Origin: Methylophaga sp.
GTDB taxonomy: Bacteria; Pseudomonadota; Gammaproteobacteria; Nitrosococcales; Methylophagaceae
NCBI GenBank assembly: GCA_014762585.1
Contig: JABURN010000035.1
Span: forward strand, 1 to 15,979
Direction: 5' to 3'
DNA length: 15,979 nucleotides
Shown: positions 7,537 through 15,979 of the stretch, piece after piece
Numbering within the stretch: position 1 is the first letter of the stretch
Layout: each line of letters starts with the position of its first letter
Position numbers and translations under genes: made by a program
Notes under the pieces: model-generated
The model's input: the letters and a program-made list of their open reading frames with translations, nothing else
Told to the model about the DNA's origin: nothing
Databases searched by the model: none

Positions 7537-7878
7537 ATGGCATCACAATTTACTGTTCATGGCCGCCTCTGGATAGAAGGGCCTGATGGCACTGTCCTGG
7601 GACATGGCCGAGTTGAACTATTGGAAAAAATCGATGCGCTGGGCTCGCTGAGTGCCGCAGCGACAGCACTGGGCATGTCCTATCGCTATGCATGGAAACT
7701 GGTGAAGTTAATGAATGAACACAGCGATGGTCCACTGATTACCCTGAATGCCGGCGGCCGTGGTGGTGGCCATGCCAGTCTGACTGAAGCTGGCAGAGAA
7801 GCTGTCGCGACCTACCGGCAGACCGATCGTGAATTTGAGCAGTTTCTGTCCGAGCAGTCGGAAAAACTGCCCGGATAA
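7537..7878 (+). CDS. ModE-type regulator, DNA-binding domain only
   Basis: This 113-residue transcription factor corresponds to the N-terminal winged helix-turn-helix domain of ModE, the molybdate-responsive repressor. The helix-turn-helix is at about 37-58 (GSLSAAATALGMSYRYAWKL), and the wing carries the characteristic NAGGRGGGHASLTEAG at 71-86. E. coli ModE has about 262 residues and continues into two molybdate-binding MOP domains. Here the protein ends about 30 residues after the wing in a charged helix, with a clean stop and modA 54 bases downstream, so it appears complete rather than broken. Single-domain ModE-like proteins are known. How it senses molybdate is open. The ribosome binding site is weak (CCGGAA). 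Operators lie before it and after it. Confidence 0.9.
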   Translation: MASQFTVHGRLWIEGPDGTVLGHGRVELLEKIDALGSLSAAATALGMSYRYAWKLVKLMNEHSDGPLITLNAGGRGGGHASLTEAGREAVATYRQTDREFEQFLSEQSEKLPG

Positions 7879-7893
7879 ATTTTTTTGGCCCTC

Positions 7894-7917
7894 CGTTATG
7901 CGTCAAAGTGCATATCG
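7894..7917 (+). promoter_or_regulatory. ModE-type operator upstream of modA
   Basis: This second 24-base imperfect palindrome begins CGTTATGCG and ends TGCATATCG. It is identical at 17 of 24 positions to the box at 7484-7507, including the first eight bases (CGTTATGC) and an internal GTGCAT. Its own arms pair at 7 of 9 positions. It lies between the regulator stop and modA, 15 bases before the modA ATG, so binding could block an internal modA promoter or translation-proximal transcription. Confidence 0.68.
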
Positions 7918-7932
7918 AAAAAAAGGAAAGGC

Positions 7933-8676
7933 ATGACTGTCACCCGAGTACTGGCTGCTTTGATCTTGCTGCTGTTACCGCTTCAGCTTTTCGCTGAGCC
8001 GGTCCGTATTGCCGTAGCCAGTAATTTCACCCATGCGATGCAGGACCTCGAAAAAGCTTTCGAACAGCAAAGCGAGCATGAAATAGAATTGATTTTCGGC
8101 TCTACCGGCAAGATTTACGCTCAAATTATTAACGGTGCACCGTTCGATGCATTTTTTGCTGCTGATTCAGCACGTCCGGAACGCCTGGAACAGGATGGCA
8201 GGATCCAGCCTGGCTCACGGTTTACCTATGCTGTCGGCCGTATTGTGCTTTGGAGTCCTGACGGCCAGCTTCATCTGGATAAAGGTCTTGCGCTGGAGAA
8301 TGCTGAATTTCGTCATCTCGCCATTGCCAACCCCAAGCTCGCCCCTTACGGCAAAGCTGCACAGCAGGTGCTGCAAGCCCAGGGGGTGTGGGACTTATTG
8401 CAGGATAGAATCGTGCGCGGTGAAAATATCGGTCAGACTTTCCAGTTTGTTGTCAGCGGCAATGCGGAACTGGGTTTTGTTGCGTTGTCACAGCTTAAAT
8501 CTCAATCCGGTGAATCATCAGCGAATGTATGGCTGGTGCCGGCCCAACTCTACGATCCGATAGAACAACAGGCTGTGCAGTTGACTAACAAACCAGCGGT
8601 CACCGCGTTTATCGACTTTGTCAAAAGCGACACTGCCCGTCGGATTATTCAACGCTACGGTTACAGCACACCCTGA
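7933..8676 (+). CDS. modA: Molybdate ABC transporter, periplasmic binding protein
   Basis: ModA captures molybdate (and tungstate) in the periplasm and delivers it to ModB. The 247-residue precursor has a signal peptide ending at about residue 21 ([12 protein letters not shown]). The ligand site motifs are recognisable: VASNF with Ser30, and FGSTGK with Ser57, both expected to hydrogen-bond the oxyanion. [13 protein letters not shown] and the later [11 protein letters not shown] segment are also typical. ATG 7933 is supported by AAGGAAAG 3-8 bases upstream and puts the signal peptide at the N-terminus. A longer in-frame reading from 7885 would cover the operator and is unlikely. The stop overlaps the modB start by one base (TGATG), so translation is coupled. 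Confidence 0.96.
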   Translation: MTVTRVLAALILLLLPLQLFAEPVRIAVASNFTHAMQDLEKAFEQQSEHEIELIFGSTGKIYAQIINGAPFDAFFAADSARPERLEQDGRIQPGSRFTYAVGRIVLWSPDGQLHLDKGLALENAEFRHLAIANPKLAPYGKAAQQVLQAQGVWDLLQDRIVRGENIGQTFQFVVSGNAELGFVALSQLKSQSGESSANVWLVPAQLYDPIEQQAVQLTNKPAVTAFIDFVKSDTARRIIQRYGYSTP

Positions 8677-9353
8677 TGATGCATCCGGATCTGACTGCGC
8701 TTCTGATTACGCTCAAGCTGGCAGCGATTACCACGCTGATACTGCTGCTTATCGGGACGCCGCTGGCATGGTGGCTGGCACGCAGTCAGTGGCGTTTCAA
8801 GTTTCTGATAGAAACGGTGATCGCCTTGCCGCTGGTATTACCCCCCACCGTGCTGGGCTTTTATTTATTAATCATGCTGGGCCCTAATGGTCCTATCGGT
8901 GGACTATCCGAAGCGATGGGCGGCCGGCCGCTGGCATTCACCTTTACCGGGCTGGTGATCGGCTCGGTGTTTTATTCCCTGCCCTTTGTGGTGCAGCCTC
9001 TGCAGAATGTGTTTACCGCGATTGGCGATAATGTGATGGAACAGGCAGCCACACTCAGAGCCAGCCCGCTGGACCGCTTTTTTAATGTCATGGTACCGAT
9101 TGCCAGACCGGGATTTCTGACTGCAGCAGTGCTGGGCTTTGCCCATACTATCGGCGAGTTCGGCGTGGTTTTAATGATTGGCGGTAATATTCCCGGTGAG
9201 ACGAAAGTGGTCTCGATCGCGATTTATGATCACGTCGAGTCGCTGGAATATGCTCACGCCCATATCCTGTCGGGCGGTCTGCTGCTGTTGTCTTTCCTGA
9301 TGTTGATGGCTGTTTATGGTCTCAACCGTCGTTTCAGTGTGCTGCGCTCATGA
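8676..9353 (+). CDS. modB: Molybdate ABC transporter, permease
   Basis: ModB forms the homodimeric inner-membrane channel through which molybdate is passed from ModA, driven by ModC. The length, 225 residues, is standard. Five or so hydrophobic segments are visible, with the coupling (EAA) loop [25 protein letters not shown] at about 122-146, seen as EQAATL, then VPIARPG. The family signature [17 protein letters not shown] begins at 160. Two adjacent ATGs (8676, 8679) are possible starts. The first overlaps the modA stop by one base. There is no separate ribosome binding site, consistent with coupled translation from modA. It overlaps modC by four bases (ATGA). Confidence 0.96.
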   Translation: MMHPDLTALLITLKLAAITTLILLLIGTPLAWWLARSQWRFKFLIETVIALPLVLPPTVLGFYLLIMLGPNGPIGGLSEAMGGRPLAFTFTGLVIGSVFYSLPFVVQPLQNVFTAIGDNVMEQAATLRASPLDRFFNVMVPIARPGFLTAAVLGFAHTIGEFGVVLMIGGNIPGETKVVSIAIYDHVESLEYAHAHILSGGLLLLSFLMLMAVYGLNRRFSVLRS

Positions 9354-10417
9354 GTCTGCAGGTTCGTCTTAATATTCCCCGCAAAGACTTTGCGATTAAT
9401 GTCTCTTTAACCGTCACCTCCGGTCAGATCACGTCGGTTTTTGGTCCTTCAGGTTGCGGTAAAACCAGCGTGATGCGCGCCATCGCCGGTCTGGAAAACA
9501 GTGCCACCGGACATATCCAGATGGCTGACGAAATCTGGCAGAATGCGGACTATTTCCGTCCGCCCCACCAGCGTGATATCGGCTATGTGTTTCAGGATGC
9601 CAGCCTGTTTCCTCATCTGAATGTCTATGAGAATCTGCAGTTCGGGCGCCGTCGTCAGGCTAAAGATAATCGGCGCGTCTCGCTGGAACAGGCGATTGAG
9701 TTACTGGCCCTGTCACCGCTGCTCAGTCGCAGCGTGGATAAACTCTCAGGTGGTGAAAAGCAGCGCGTTGCGATTGCCCGTGCCGTAGCCACTTCGCCCA
9801 GCGTTTTACTGTTTGATGAGCCACTTGCCGCGGTCGATATTCAGCACAAGCAGGAGATCCTCCGCTACATCCAGTCCTTGCATCAGGAACTGGATATTCC
9901 GATGCTGTATGTGAGTCATGCCATCGAGGAAGTGGCGCGTCTCAGTGACAACCTCGTTTTGATGGAAAAAGGGCAGCAGCTCGCGAGTGGTAAAACAGTG
10001 GATCTGCTGTCACAGCTGAACCTGCCCTTCGCACGCTATGAAGAGGCCGCATCCGTGATTGATACCGAAGTCACTGGCCATGAGGATGATTATGGTCTCA
10101 GTTTGTTGCGATTCGCCGAGGGGCATATCCGTGTCACACGGGGCCAGTTGCCGCTGGGACACAAAGTCCGGCTGCGAATAGTAGCCCGGGATGTCAGCCT
10201 GACACTGACAAAGCCCCAAGACAGCAGTATTCTCAATATTTTTCCGGCGGTCGTTGAATCGATGGTCTCCGATGGCACCGCATTAAAACTGGTGCGTCTT
10301 AATGCCGGTGGTCAAATCATTCTAAGCCGTGTTACCGCTAAATCTGCTGAGAAGCTGGCTTTGAAACCTGGTCTGCATTTATACGCCCAGGTGAAAGCTG
10401 TCTCGCCATTGATTTGA
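9350..10417 (+). CDS. modC: Molybdate ABC transporter, ATP-binding protein with MOP/TOBE domain
   Basis: ModC is the cytoplasmic ATPase of the molybdate importer. The 355 residues contain Walker A GPSGCGKT (32-39), the Q-loop Gln82 in [12 protein letters not shown], the ABC signature LSGGEKQR (132-139), Walker B VLLFDEP with Asp156 and Glu157, and the switch His190 in VSHAIEEV. From about 294 ([10 protein letters not shown]) to the end there is a single MOP/TOBE-type domain, which in some homologues binds molybdate and feeds back on transport. That matters here because the neighbouring ModE-type regulator lacks such domains. The start overlaps modB by four bases. A perfect hairpin terminator follows 13 bases after the stop. 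Confidence 0.96.
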   Translation: MSLQVRLNIPRKDFAINVSLTVTSGQITSVFGPSGCGKTSVMRAIAGLENSATGHIQMADEIWQNADYFRPPHQRDIGYVFQDASLFPHLNVYENLQFGRRRQAKDNRRVSLEQAIELLALSPLLSRSVDKLSGGEKQRVAIARAVATSPSVLLFDEPLAAVDIQHKQEILRYIQSLHQELDIPMLYVSHAIEEVARLSDNLVLMEKGQQLASGKTVDLLSQLNLPFARYEEAASVIDTEVTGHEDDYGLSLLRFAEGHIRVTRGQLPLGHKVRLRIVARDVSLTLTKPQDSSILNIFPAVVESMVSDGTALKLVRLNAGGQIILSRVTAKSAEKLALKPGLHLYAQVKAVSPLI

Positions 10418-10430
10418 GCCAGCAAGTATA

Positions 10431-10460
10431 AAAAAAGGCGGTCCTGAGACCGCCTTTTTT
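10431..10460. terminator. Bidirectional terminator between convergent modC and gnd
   Basis: A perfect 13-base inverted repeat, A6-GGCGGTC at 10431-10443 and GACCGCC-T6 at 10448-10460, surrounds a CTGA loop. The GC-rich 7-bp core is followed by U runs on both strands, so it can stop transcription from modC on the plus strand and from gnd on the minus strand. Confidence 0.95.
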
Positions 10461-10477
10461 ATGACATCCTGACTTAA

Positions 10478-11944
10478 TCAGACATCGTAGGTGGAAGCGG
10501 ATACATTACCGCCACGACCGGTCCAGTTGGTGTGGAAGAACTCGCCGCGTGGTTTATCCAGTCGCTCATAAGTATGCGCACCAAAGTAATCGCGCTGTGC
10601 CTGCAGTAGATTAGCCGGCAGACGTTCGCTGCGATAGCCGTCATAGAAAGACAGTGCGCTGCTGAAGGTCGGTACCGGCACACCCAGTGCCACCGCCGTG
10701 CCGACCGCTTTGCGCCAGCCCGGCAATGCTTCAGTGATCGCTTCAATAAAGAAGTCATCCAGCAGCAGGTTTTCCAGCTTCGGATTCAAATCAAAGGCAT
10801 CGCGGATTTTGCTTAAGAACTGACTGCGAATAATACAGCCACCTCGCCACATCAGTGCGATACCACCGTAGTTCAGCTCCCAGCCATAAATCTCAGCGGC
10901 TTCACGCATCAGCATATAGCCCTGCGCATAGGAAATGATCTTGGAGGCATACAAGGCATCGCGGATAGCATTGACCATCTCCGCTTTGTCGCCGTCAAAT
11001 TTGCCAGCCACTGCCGGCAGTACTTTGGAGGCACGAACCCGCTCGTCTTTCCGGGCCGACAGGCAGCGGGAAAATACCGCTTCGCCAATCAGAGTCAAAG
11101 GAATGCCCAGATCCAGTGCATTCATGCCGGTCCATTTACCGGTGCCCTTCTGACCGGCCGTATCCAGAATCTTATCAATCAGCAGTTCGCCATCATCATC
11201 CTTCACCGCCAGAATATCCCGGGTGATTTCGATGAGATAGGAGTCGAGAACACCTTCATTCCACTCGGCAAAGACCTGCTGTATTTCATCACCACTAATG
11301 CCCAGGCCTTCACGCATCATCTGATAGGCTTCGCAAATCAGCTGCATGTCACCGTATTCAATGCCATTGTGGACCATCTTCACGTAGTGACCGGCACCGT
11401 CATTACCGACCCAGTCACAGCAGGGTTCGCCGTCGACCTGGGCAGCAATGGCCTGGAAGATGGGTTTAATATGCGGCCAGGCAGCGTTGTTACCGCCGGG
11501 CATCAGAGACGGTCCATGCCGTGCCCCCTCTTCACCGCCGGAAACACCGCTGCCGATAAAGAGAATGCCTTTTTTATGCAGCTCATGAGTGCGGCGGTCA
11601 CTGTCGTTGAACAACGAGTTACCGCCGTCGATGATGATGTCGCCCTTGTCGAGGTAGGTCACCAGCTGCTCGATAAACGCATCAACAACCGGGCCGGCTT
11701 TGACCATTAACATAACCCGGCGCGGCGCCTTCAGGCTCTCAATAAATGATTTGAGTTCATGAAAGCCCATGATCTCAGTCCCCTTGGCAGGACCTTCCAA
11801 AAATTCATCGACTTTACTGGTGGTCCGGTTATAAACCGAGACTTTGAAACCCTTGTCATTCATATTGAGCACCAGGTTCTGACCCATAACGGCCAGACCA
11901 ACCAGACCGATATCCGCTTTAGCAGAATTCTCTACTTCACTCAT
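10478..11944 (-). CDS. gnd: 6-phosphogluconate dehydrogenase, decarboxylating
   Basis: Gnd oxidatively decarboxylates 6-phosphogluconate to ribulose 5-phosphate, making NADPH in the pentose phosphate pathway. The length, 488 residues, is that of the long (dimeric) form. The dinucleotide fold shows GLVGLAVMG at 13-21, and NRT at 39-41 with the following basic residue is the usual NADP-specific turn. The substrate and catalytic motifs are [12 protein letters not shown] (135-146), with Lys189, His192, Asn193 and Glu196 in the [15 protein letters not shown] segment. The C-terminal helical domain is complete. The ATG overlaps the stop of the nucleotidyltransferase gene by four bases, and AGAGAA lies just upstream. 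In organisms with the ribulose monophosphate cycle this enzyme also drives formaldehyde dissimilation, but nothing here proves that metabolism. Confidence 0.97.
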   Translation of the reverse strand: MSEVENSAKADIGLVGLAVMGQNLVLNMNDKGFKVSVYNRTTSKVDEFLEGPAKGTEIMGFHELKSFIESLKAPRRVMLMVKAGPVVDAFIEQLVTYLDKGDIIIDGGNSLFNDSDRRTHELHKKGILFIGSGVSGGEEGARHGPSLMPGGNNAAWPHIKPIFQAIAAQVDGEPCCDWVGNDGAGHYVKMVHNGIEYGDMQLICEAYQMMREGLGISGDEIQQVFAEWNEGVLDSYLIEITRDILAVKDDDGELLIDKILDTAGQKGTGKWTGMNALDLGIPLTLIGEAVFSRCLSARKDERVRASKVLPAVAGKFDGDKAEMVNAIRDALYASKIISYAQGYMLMREAAEIYGWELNYGGIALMWRGGCIIRSQFLSKIRDAFDLNPKLENLLLDDFFIEAITEALPGWRKAVGTAVALGVPVPTFSSALSFYDGYRSERLPANLLQAQRDYFGAHTYERLDKPRGEFFHTNWTGRGGNVSASTYDV

Positions 11945-12903
11945 AATTCTCTACACACCTTTATGTATTCACCAATAGCTTCTCGCGTCGATCCCACTAC
12001 CAGTCGCCTTTGACCGGAGGCAGAATCACATTCGACAGCACCTGTGACCTCAATGGTTTCGCCCACCTGAGCCTGACCGACATAGGTATGAGTAAACGAC
12101 ACCACTTCGGGCGTCATTTCGTTATCAATCAGATAATGGGCAGGAAAGTCGAAAGCGCGGTGATCGTCGATCACGGTGGCTTTGACGGTTGAGATTCCCT
12201 GTTTGATGTAGTGATGATGATCGTGTTCCAGCTCTTGTGGGAGCGAAACCATGCCGATATCAAACTTGGTGCCATCAATTGCTGCTTTATTGAATTTGCG
12301 AGATTCGTGCCAGGCAAATTCTTCGAAATTCAGTTCACCGCCGCGACGCTGAAAATTGTCCCGCATTAAAGACAGATCCAATTCTTCGATCAGCCCGGAG
12401 GCTATGGCCTGCCTCACTGCGTGGCGAGTCTGATGAAATGCTTCGCGGCCGTAAACCACCAGATCAATATCCGAACCGGCTTTCTGATTGCCAATCAGCA
12501 TCGAGCCGGTCAGCCCCAAAAAGTCACAATTCACACCGTGCTGCACCAAAATAGTGAGCAGACGGGACAGTTTCTCCTCGATCTCGTCGGTCGGTTCCGG
12601 CTGATTTTTAAGTGCTTTGAGGCGTTCTTCAGGACGATGATGGGCTGCTATATCAGCGACATCGACAGCATGAAATTCAGCATCAAACTGTTTGGACTTG
12701 TAAAGGTAATTGGGGTGGTGCCTGGAGAGCAGGCGGTTGGCCTGCAGGGTATCAACTTTCTGCCAGCTGTCACCGTTATCGACGTAACGCAGAAAACAGC
12801 CGACTTTCCCCTGGTGAGGATGATAACTAACCACAGCAAAGATGAGACCATCATCAGTCTGGACAAAGTCCTTGGGTAAATAAGGGAACTCTGTCTGTCT
12901 CAT
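11941..12903 (-). CDS. Putative nucleotidyltransferase, archaeal-like, unknown substrate
   Basis: This 320-residue cytoplasmic protein carries a minimal nucleotidyltransferase (polymerase beta-like) core. The motif [20 protein letters not shown] at 131-150 provides Gly133-Ser134 and the metal ligands Asp145 and Asp147, with Asp215 in TKFDIGMV a likely third carboxylate. An N-terminal part (1-100) includes [24 protein letters not shown]. The C-terminal part (265-320), with [26 protein letters not shown] and many predicted strands, may be an OB-like domain. From memory this three-part layout is typical of predicted nucleotidyltransferases of euryarchaea, so horizontal transfer is possible. A strong GAGGAGG lies 12 bases before the ATG. 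The stop overlaps gnd by four bases. The substrate (RNA, protein, or a small molecule) is unknown. Confidence 0.85.
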   Translation of the reverse strand: MRQTEFPYLPKDFVQTDDGLIFAVVSYHPHQGKVGCFLRYVDNGDSWQKVDTLQANRLLSRHHPNYLYKSKQFDAEFHAVDVADIAAHHRPEERLKALKNQPEPTDEIEEKLSRLLTILVQHGVNCDFLGLTGSMLIGNQKAGSDIDLVVYGREAFHQTRHAVRQAIASGLIEELDLSLMRDNFQRRGGELNFEEFAWHESRKFNKAAIDGTKFDIGMVSLPQELEHDHHHYIKQGISTVKATVIDDHRAFDFPAHYLIDNEMTPEVVSFTHTYVGQAQVGETIEVTGAVECDSASGQRRLVVGSTREAIGEYIKVCREL

Positions 12904-12936
12904 GTGCTGTGATTTCCTCCTCTTCGAAACTGAGTG

Positions 12937-13674
12937 TTATTTCAGTTTAGCGCTCCATACGCGTAAACCAACGAATGACGATAGCAGTAACACAATGATT
13001 AAAATATCGTTGAGCCAGAGACCCACGGGGCCAAGCAAGTCGCCATTACGCCAGTCCATCAGCACTTGCCTGACCGAGACACCTTTACCGTGAAAATACG
13101 TTTTCAACTCTGAGGCTACCGAGTCCGGCATCGGATATGGCCTACTCCATGAGACGCCCTGTAAAGACAGCGGTTCCCAGACATCCAGCATAAAATTACT
13201 GCGCCACATACCGCTGCGGGCCTGTAAAACCGGTTCACCGTGATAGGTACCGATATTCTGGATTGGTGCCGGAATGCTTGCCTCGGCATGGAGCCTGTCC
13301 AGAAACTCACCTTCCCGGCTGAGTAGCACCAGGGCCTGATCCGTCGCCAGCACAATCACATCATCGAGTGTGATTGCTCCCAGAAGTGGTCGTTCCAGAT
13401 GCGTAACCGGTGAGGCATCCACAAATAACTGTGTATCGAACTGGGAAATGATTTTATCGTCAACCAGAAATGCAACATCTGCCTTCTTCATCCCTACACC
13501 GTAGTGGGACAGTAACCAGTCCGATGTGAGGTAACGCTGTTCAAGCCCGAGTTGCTTGCTGTGGTTGAGTAATAGACCTGTGACTAATTGAAGCAATATC
13601 AAAGCAGCCAGCAGCCATAACAACAAGCGGGCTAATTGCTTCAAATGTGGTTTCATGTCCTTACCGTCTGTCAC
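12937..13674 (-). CDS. PepSY-TM-like inner-membrane protein
   Basis: This 245-residue protein is anchored by a helix at about 15-35 and a second near the C-terminus (222-239), leaving a domain of about 185 residues that is probably periplasmic. The end of this domain, SVRQVLMDWRNGDLLGPVGLWLNDILIIVLLLSS, recalls the terminal part of PepSY-associated transmembrane proteins, seen as VLMDWRNGDLLGP and GLWLNDI. Such proteins often sit beside TonB-dependent siderophore receptors and may take part in ferric reduction or release, although this is not proven. The start is uncertain: GTG 13674 gives a six-residue longer protein than ATG 13656, and neither has a well-spaced ribosome binding site. It follows the receptor gene, with a terminator in between. 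Confidence 0.75.
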   Translation of the reverse strand: MTDGKDMKPHLKQLARLLLWLLAALILLQLVTGLLLNHSKQLGLEQRYLTSDWLLSHYGVGMKKADVAFLVDDKIISQFDTQLFVDASPVTHLERPLLGAITLDDVIVLATDQALVLLSREGEFLDRLHAEASIPAPIQNIGTYHGEPVLQARSGMWRSNFMLDVWEPLSLQGVSWSRPYPMPDSVASELKTYFHGKGVSVRQVLMDWRNGDLLGPVGLWLNDILIIVLLLSSFVGLRVWSAKLK

Positions 13675-13737
13675 GCTTAAAGTCTAAGTCTGCCAGTGTT
13701 CCGGATGAATGTGTAGTATTTCAATCTCAGACAAACA

Positions 13738-13763
13738 AAAAAGGCAGCCGAAGCTGCCTTTTT
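13738..13763 (-). terminator. Terminator after the TonB receptor gene, UUCG tetraloop
   Basis: On the minus strand an 11-base inverted repeat, A5-GGCAGC and GCTGCC-T5, closes a TTCG loop, giving the very stable C(UUCG)G tetraloop in RNA followed by a U run. It begins 13 bases after the receptor stop codon. The plus strand also has a T run, so it could act both ways. It stands between the receptor and the PepSY-like gene and would reduce transcription of the genes behind it. Confidence 0.92.
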
Positions 13764-13776
13764 AGTCTCTGCTGGT

Positions 13777-15942
13777 TTAGAAATCCACCAGCACACCGGC
13801 CCATACCGTTCTCTCGATGTTGGGTCGAGCACCGAATGGGCTGCGTGAAATGATTTCCTGTCTATCAAACAGGTTTTCTACTTTCACAAACACCTCTGGC
13901 CCCATATCAAATTGATAGCGACTGATTAGGTCAACGGTGGTAAGCGCGTCTGTTTCATCCAGTGAGCTGCTGGTTTTGTTACAACCGGCAACGGCACAGG
14001 TTTCATCGATGTACTTCACTACTGCATAGTTATTCCAGCCACTGGTGTGTTCCAAACCGACACGCAGACTGGCCACATTCTCAGGAATGCTTTGCAGGGT
14101 GAGTCCATCCTCAGCACCGCCCTCATCGGTGGTCTCCGCATCGGTGTAGGTGTACATCAGATCAACCGGGATATCGAAGCTACCGGCTGAAAACAGGGTA
14201 CCCGCACTGAACTCAAGACCTTTGACTTCAGCACCACCCAATACTTCAGAACCTGAAGTCTGGCCATTACTGCATGGGTTACCGACTGAGCACTGTTCAG
14301 CAAAGTTTTTGAAGTCACTGTAAAAAGCGATAGCTTCAGAGTAGAACACACCGTTGTTGAAACGCACACCCAGTTCCCAGTTATCGCTGGTTTCCGGTTC
14401 GTCACCGTCACGGGCACCGCCACCCAGTGGTGTCATGCCTTCATGAAAACCGGCCAGAACCTGCCAGCTATCAGTCAGGTCATAAGTAGCTGCGATACCA
14501 GCCATGTACTCACGATAGTCGTTTTCACGCTGATCATCAGCATCATCCAGTGCAGTGCGTTCCGGATTAGCGTATTGGTTTCGTTCTGTTTCGACATCTT
14601 CCATACGCAAAGACAGATTCAGCAGCAGTCTGTCAGTAACTTGATAGTCATCTGTCAGCCACAGGCTGAATGCATCCGCTTCTTCGTAGCGGTTGTCACT
14701 ACCGGTTGGCGCTACCGTGTTCTGGTAAACCAGGTTACCGTTCACCTGATCGTAGATATCAACTGGCTGAAAACGGTCCATCTCATCATGGTGGACACGG
14801 GCGCCGAAATTGACTTCATGATTGGCGACAAACCACTCGAAATTCGCTTGCACACCACGTGATTCATAAGCGCGGTTGTTGTTTTTATAGGCGAGACCGG
14901 CAACATCGCGCGTACCATCCAGAATCGCCTGGGCATTGGCATTGCCGCCATTGGCATCATCAATGATGTTGTCACCGGTTTCAGGGTTCTCACCATCATA
15001 TTTGAACCAGTTACGTTTAAAATCGTTGTGGTAAACGGTCACCGTTGAGGTCAGATTATCAGTCCATTCAAATACATGGCTCAAGTTGATGCCAGTATGC
15101 TGGTTATCCATCTCGTCAATGTGGGTCAGACCGTAACGACGATTCTCGTCACGACGAAAATCCACATCGGTCAGACCGGCATAGGTCTCATCCGAATTTT
15201 CCAGAGAGCGCTGAATTTTGAACAGGAACTGGTTACGCTCACCTTCCCAGGACAGTTTGGCAACGTAATCTTCAATCTGGAATCCACTGTTGTCGTCGAA
15301 ACGATCGATGTCCTTGTAACCTTGGTAGTGACGCTGCGCAGTCTCAATGGAATAACCCCATGGACCGGTTTTGCCACCATAATTCAGATGCAGATCAGCA
15401 GAGCCGCGATCGTTCATCATAAACATCGCGCTGCCCTGGTTGGTTTCAGGAATCGGGGTTGAAACCAGATTCACAACACCACCCACGGTTTGCGGGCCAT
15501 AACGCAACAGTGGCGCACCTTTCAGCACTTCAATAGAGTGCATGCGGGAAGTAGTAGGGAAGTAATAAGCTGCCGGGTTTGAATACGGTGCTGGCGCAAT
15601 CAAAACACCGTCTTCCATCAGGGTAATTTTTTCACTCCGACCCGGAGCAGCGGAACGGATGCCAATATTCGGACGCAGACCAAAGCCGTCTTCTTCCTGA
15701 ATGTAAACACCAGGTACTGTTTTGAGCACCTGATTGATATCCGTGGCCGCTTCGATTGTCAGCTGCTCATTGCTAACAACAGCCGCTGAACCCGGCAATT
15801 CGCGAGCTGCCTCGCTGTCACCGATAACAGTCACGGTATCCAGTTCTGCTGTTTTTTCTTCAGCTACTGATAAAGTTGAATAGAGGCCGGCAGATGTCGC
15901 CAATGCGATACCACTTGCCAGCACGGTTAGTTTTGATTTCAC
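13777..15942 (-). CDS. TonB-dependent outer-membrane receptor, FecA-like
   Basis: This 721-residue precursor imports a ligand, probably a ferric chelate, across the outer membrane using TonB energy. The signal peptide ends near Ala27 (TLSVA|EEK), the TonB box is DTVTVIG at 35-41, and the plug domain runs to about 165 with IEVLKGAPLLRYGPQTVGGVVN, whose RYGPQ-VGGVVN core is strongly FecA-like. The rest is a 22-strand barrel type sequence ending in Phe721. It lacks the extra N-terminal signalling domain of E. coli FecA, so it should not signal through FecR/FecI. Two close cysteine pairs (CSVGNPC and CAVAGC) lie in likely external loops. The start is GTG, supported by AGGAGAG at 15948-15954. The promoter is outside the window, so Fur control cannot be judged. 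Confidence 0.93.
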   Translation of the reverse strand: MKSKLTVLASGIALATSAGLYSTLSVAEEKTAELDTVTVIGDSEAARELPGSAAVVSNEQLTIEAATDINQVLKTVPGVYIQEEDGFGLRPNIGIRSAAPGRSEKITLMEDGVLIAPAPYSNPAAYYFPTTSRMHSIEVLKGAPLLRYGPQTVGGVVNLVSTPIPETNQGSAMFMMNDRGSADLHLNYGGKTGPWGYSIETAQRHYQGYKDIDRFDDNSGFQIEDYVAKLSWEGERNQFLFKIQRSLENSDETYAGLTDVDFRRDENRRYGLTHIDEMDNQHTGINLSHVFEWTDNLTSTVTVYHNDFKRNWFKYDGENPETGDNIIDDANGGNANAQAILDGTRDVAGLAYKNNNRAYESRGVQANFEWFVANHEVNFGARVHHDEMDRFQPVDIYDQVNGNLVYQNTVAPTGSDNRYEEADAFSLWLTDDYQVTDRLLLNLSLRMEDVETERNQYANPERTALDDADDQRENDYREYMAGIAATYDLTDSWQVLAGFHEGMTPLGGGARDGDEPETSDNWELGVRFNNGVFYSEAIAFYSDFKNFAEQCSVGNPCSNGQTSGSEVLGGAEVKGLEFSAGTLFSAGSFDIPVDLMYTYTDAETTDEGGAEDGLTLQSIPENVASLRVGLEHTSGWNNYAVVKYIDETCAVAGCNKTSSSLDETDALTTVDLISRYQFDMGPEVFVKVENLFDRQEIISRSPFGARPNIERTVWAGVLVDF

Positions 15943-15979
15943 TCGTGCTCTCCTATCTTGGTTGAAATGATGACGGAGA

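Noticed and set aside
7885..7932. Upstream extension of modA
   Set aside because: It would place basic residues before the signal peptide and run through the ModE-type box. ATG 7933 has its own AAGGAAAG.
14443..14862. Plus-strand open frames across the TonB receptor gene and across gnd and the nucleotidyltransferase gene
   Set aside because: They are antisense shadows of strongly supported genes, with no family resemblance or ribosome binding site.

Overview
The window reads as an ordinary, densely packed stretch of a gammaproteobacterial chromosome with moderate GC content. GuaA, YnfA, the Mod proteins, decarboxylating 6-phosphogluconate dehydrogenase and the TonB receptor all have the gammaproteobacterial look. 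A marine or methylotrophic lineage such as Methylophaga is conceivable, but this is a guess from general resemblance. The left edge is a contig end: bases 1-86 are not genomic but a degraded Illumina Nextera adapter preceded by a poly-T run, so guaB is cut off by the assembly and not by biology.

Plus strand, 87-2500: the C-terminal third of guaB, an intrinsic terminator, guaA, and an acylphosphatase gene overlapping the guaA stop. This is de novo GMP synthesis (IMP to XMP to GMP) with a small phosphatase attached. From 2669 to 6529 lies a run of mostly small membrane or envelope genes: a DUF6524-like four-helix protein overlapping an MFS transporter, a DoxX-family protein, a YnfA/UPF0060 protein, two small lipoproteins (one with a histidine-rich mature part), and a pair of small membrane proteins (a two-helix protein and a DUF6868-like protein). 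A gene-poor stretch of about 500 bases follows, ending in an RNA helix that could occlude the ribosome binding site of a PsiE-family gene.

Plus strand, 7484-10460: a compact molybdate module, made of a ModE-type regulator reduced to its DNA-binding domain and modA, modB and modC in overlapping order. Two closely similar 24-base imperfect palindromes with ModE-operator spacing lie before the regulator gene and before modA. ModC carries a C-terminal MOP/TOBE domain. A perfect bidirectional terminator separates this module from the convergent minus-strand genes.

Minus strand, read from 15942 down to 10478: a FecA-like TonB-dependent outer-membrane receptor (probably ferric chelate uptake), a terminator whose RNA has a C(UUCG)G tetraloop, a two-helix PepSY-TM-like inner-membrane protein, a putative nucleotidyltransferase that resembles archaeal proteins more than standard bacterial ones, and gnd, which overlaps the nucleotidyltransferase by four bases. 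The nucleotidyltransferase-gnd pair is the least explained arrangement. The other points most worth following are the ModE-type boxes paired with a regulator lacking a molybdate-binding domain, and the candidate RNA switch in front of psiE. I found no tRNA, rRNA, CRISPR array, insertion sequence or phage gene.
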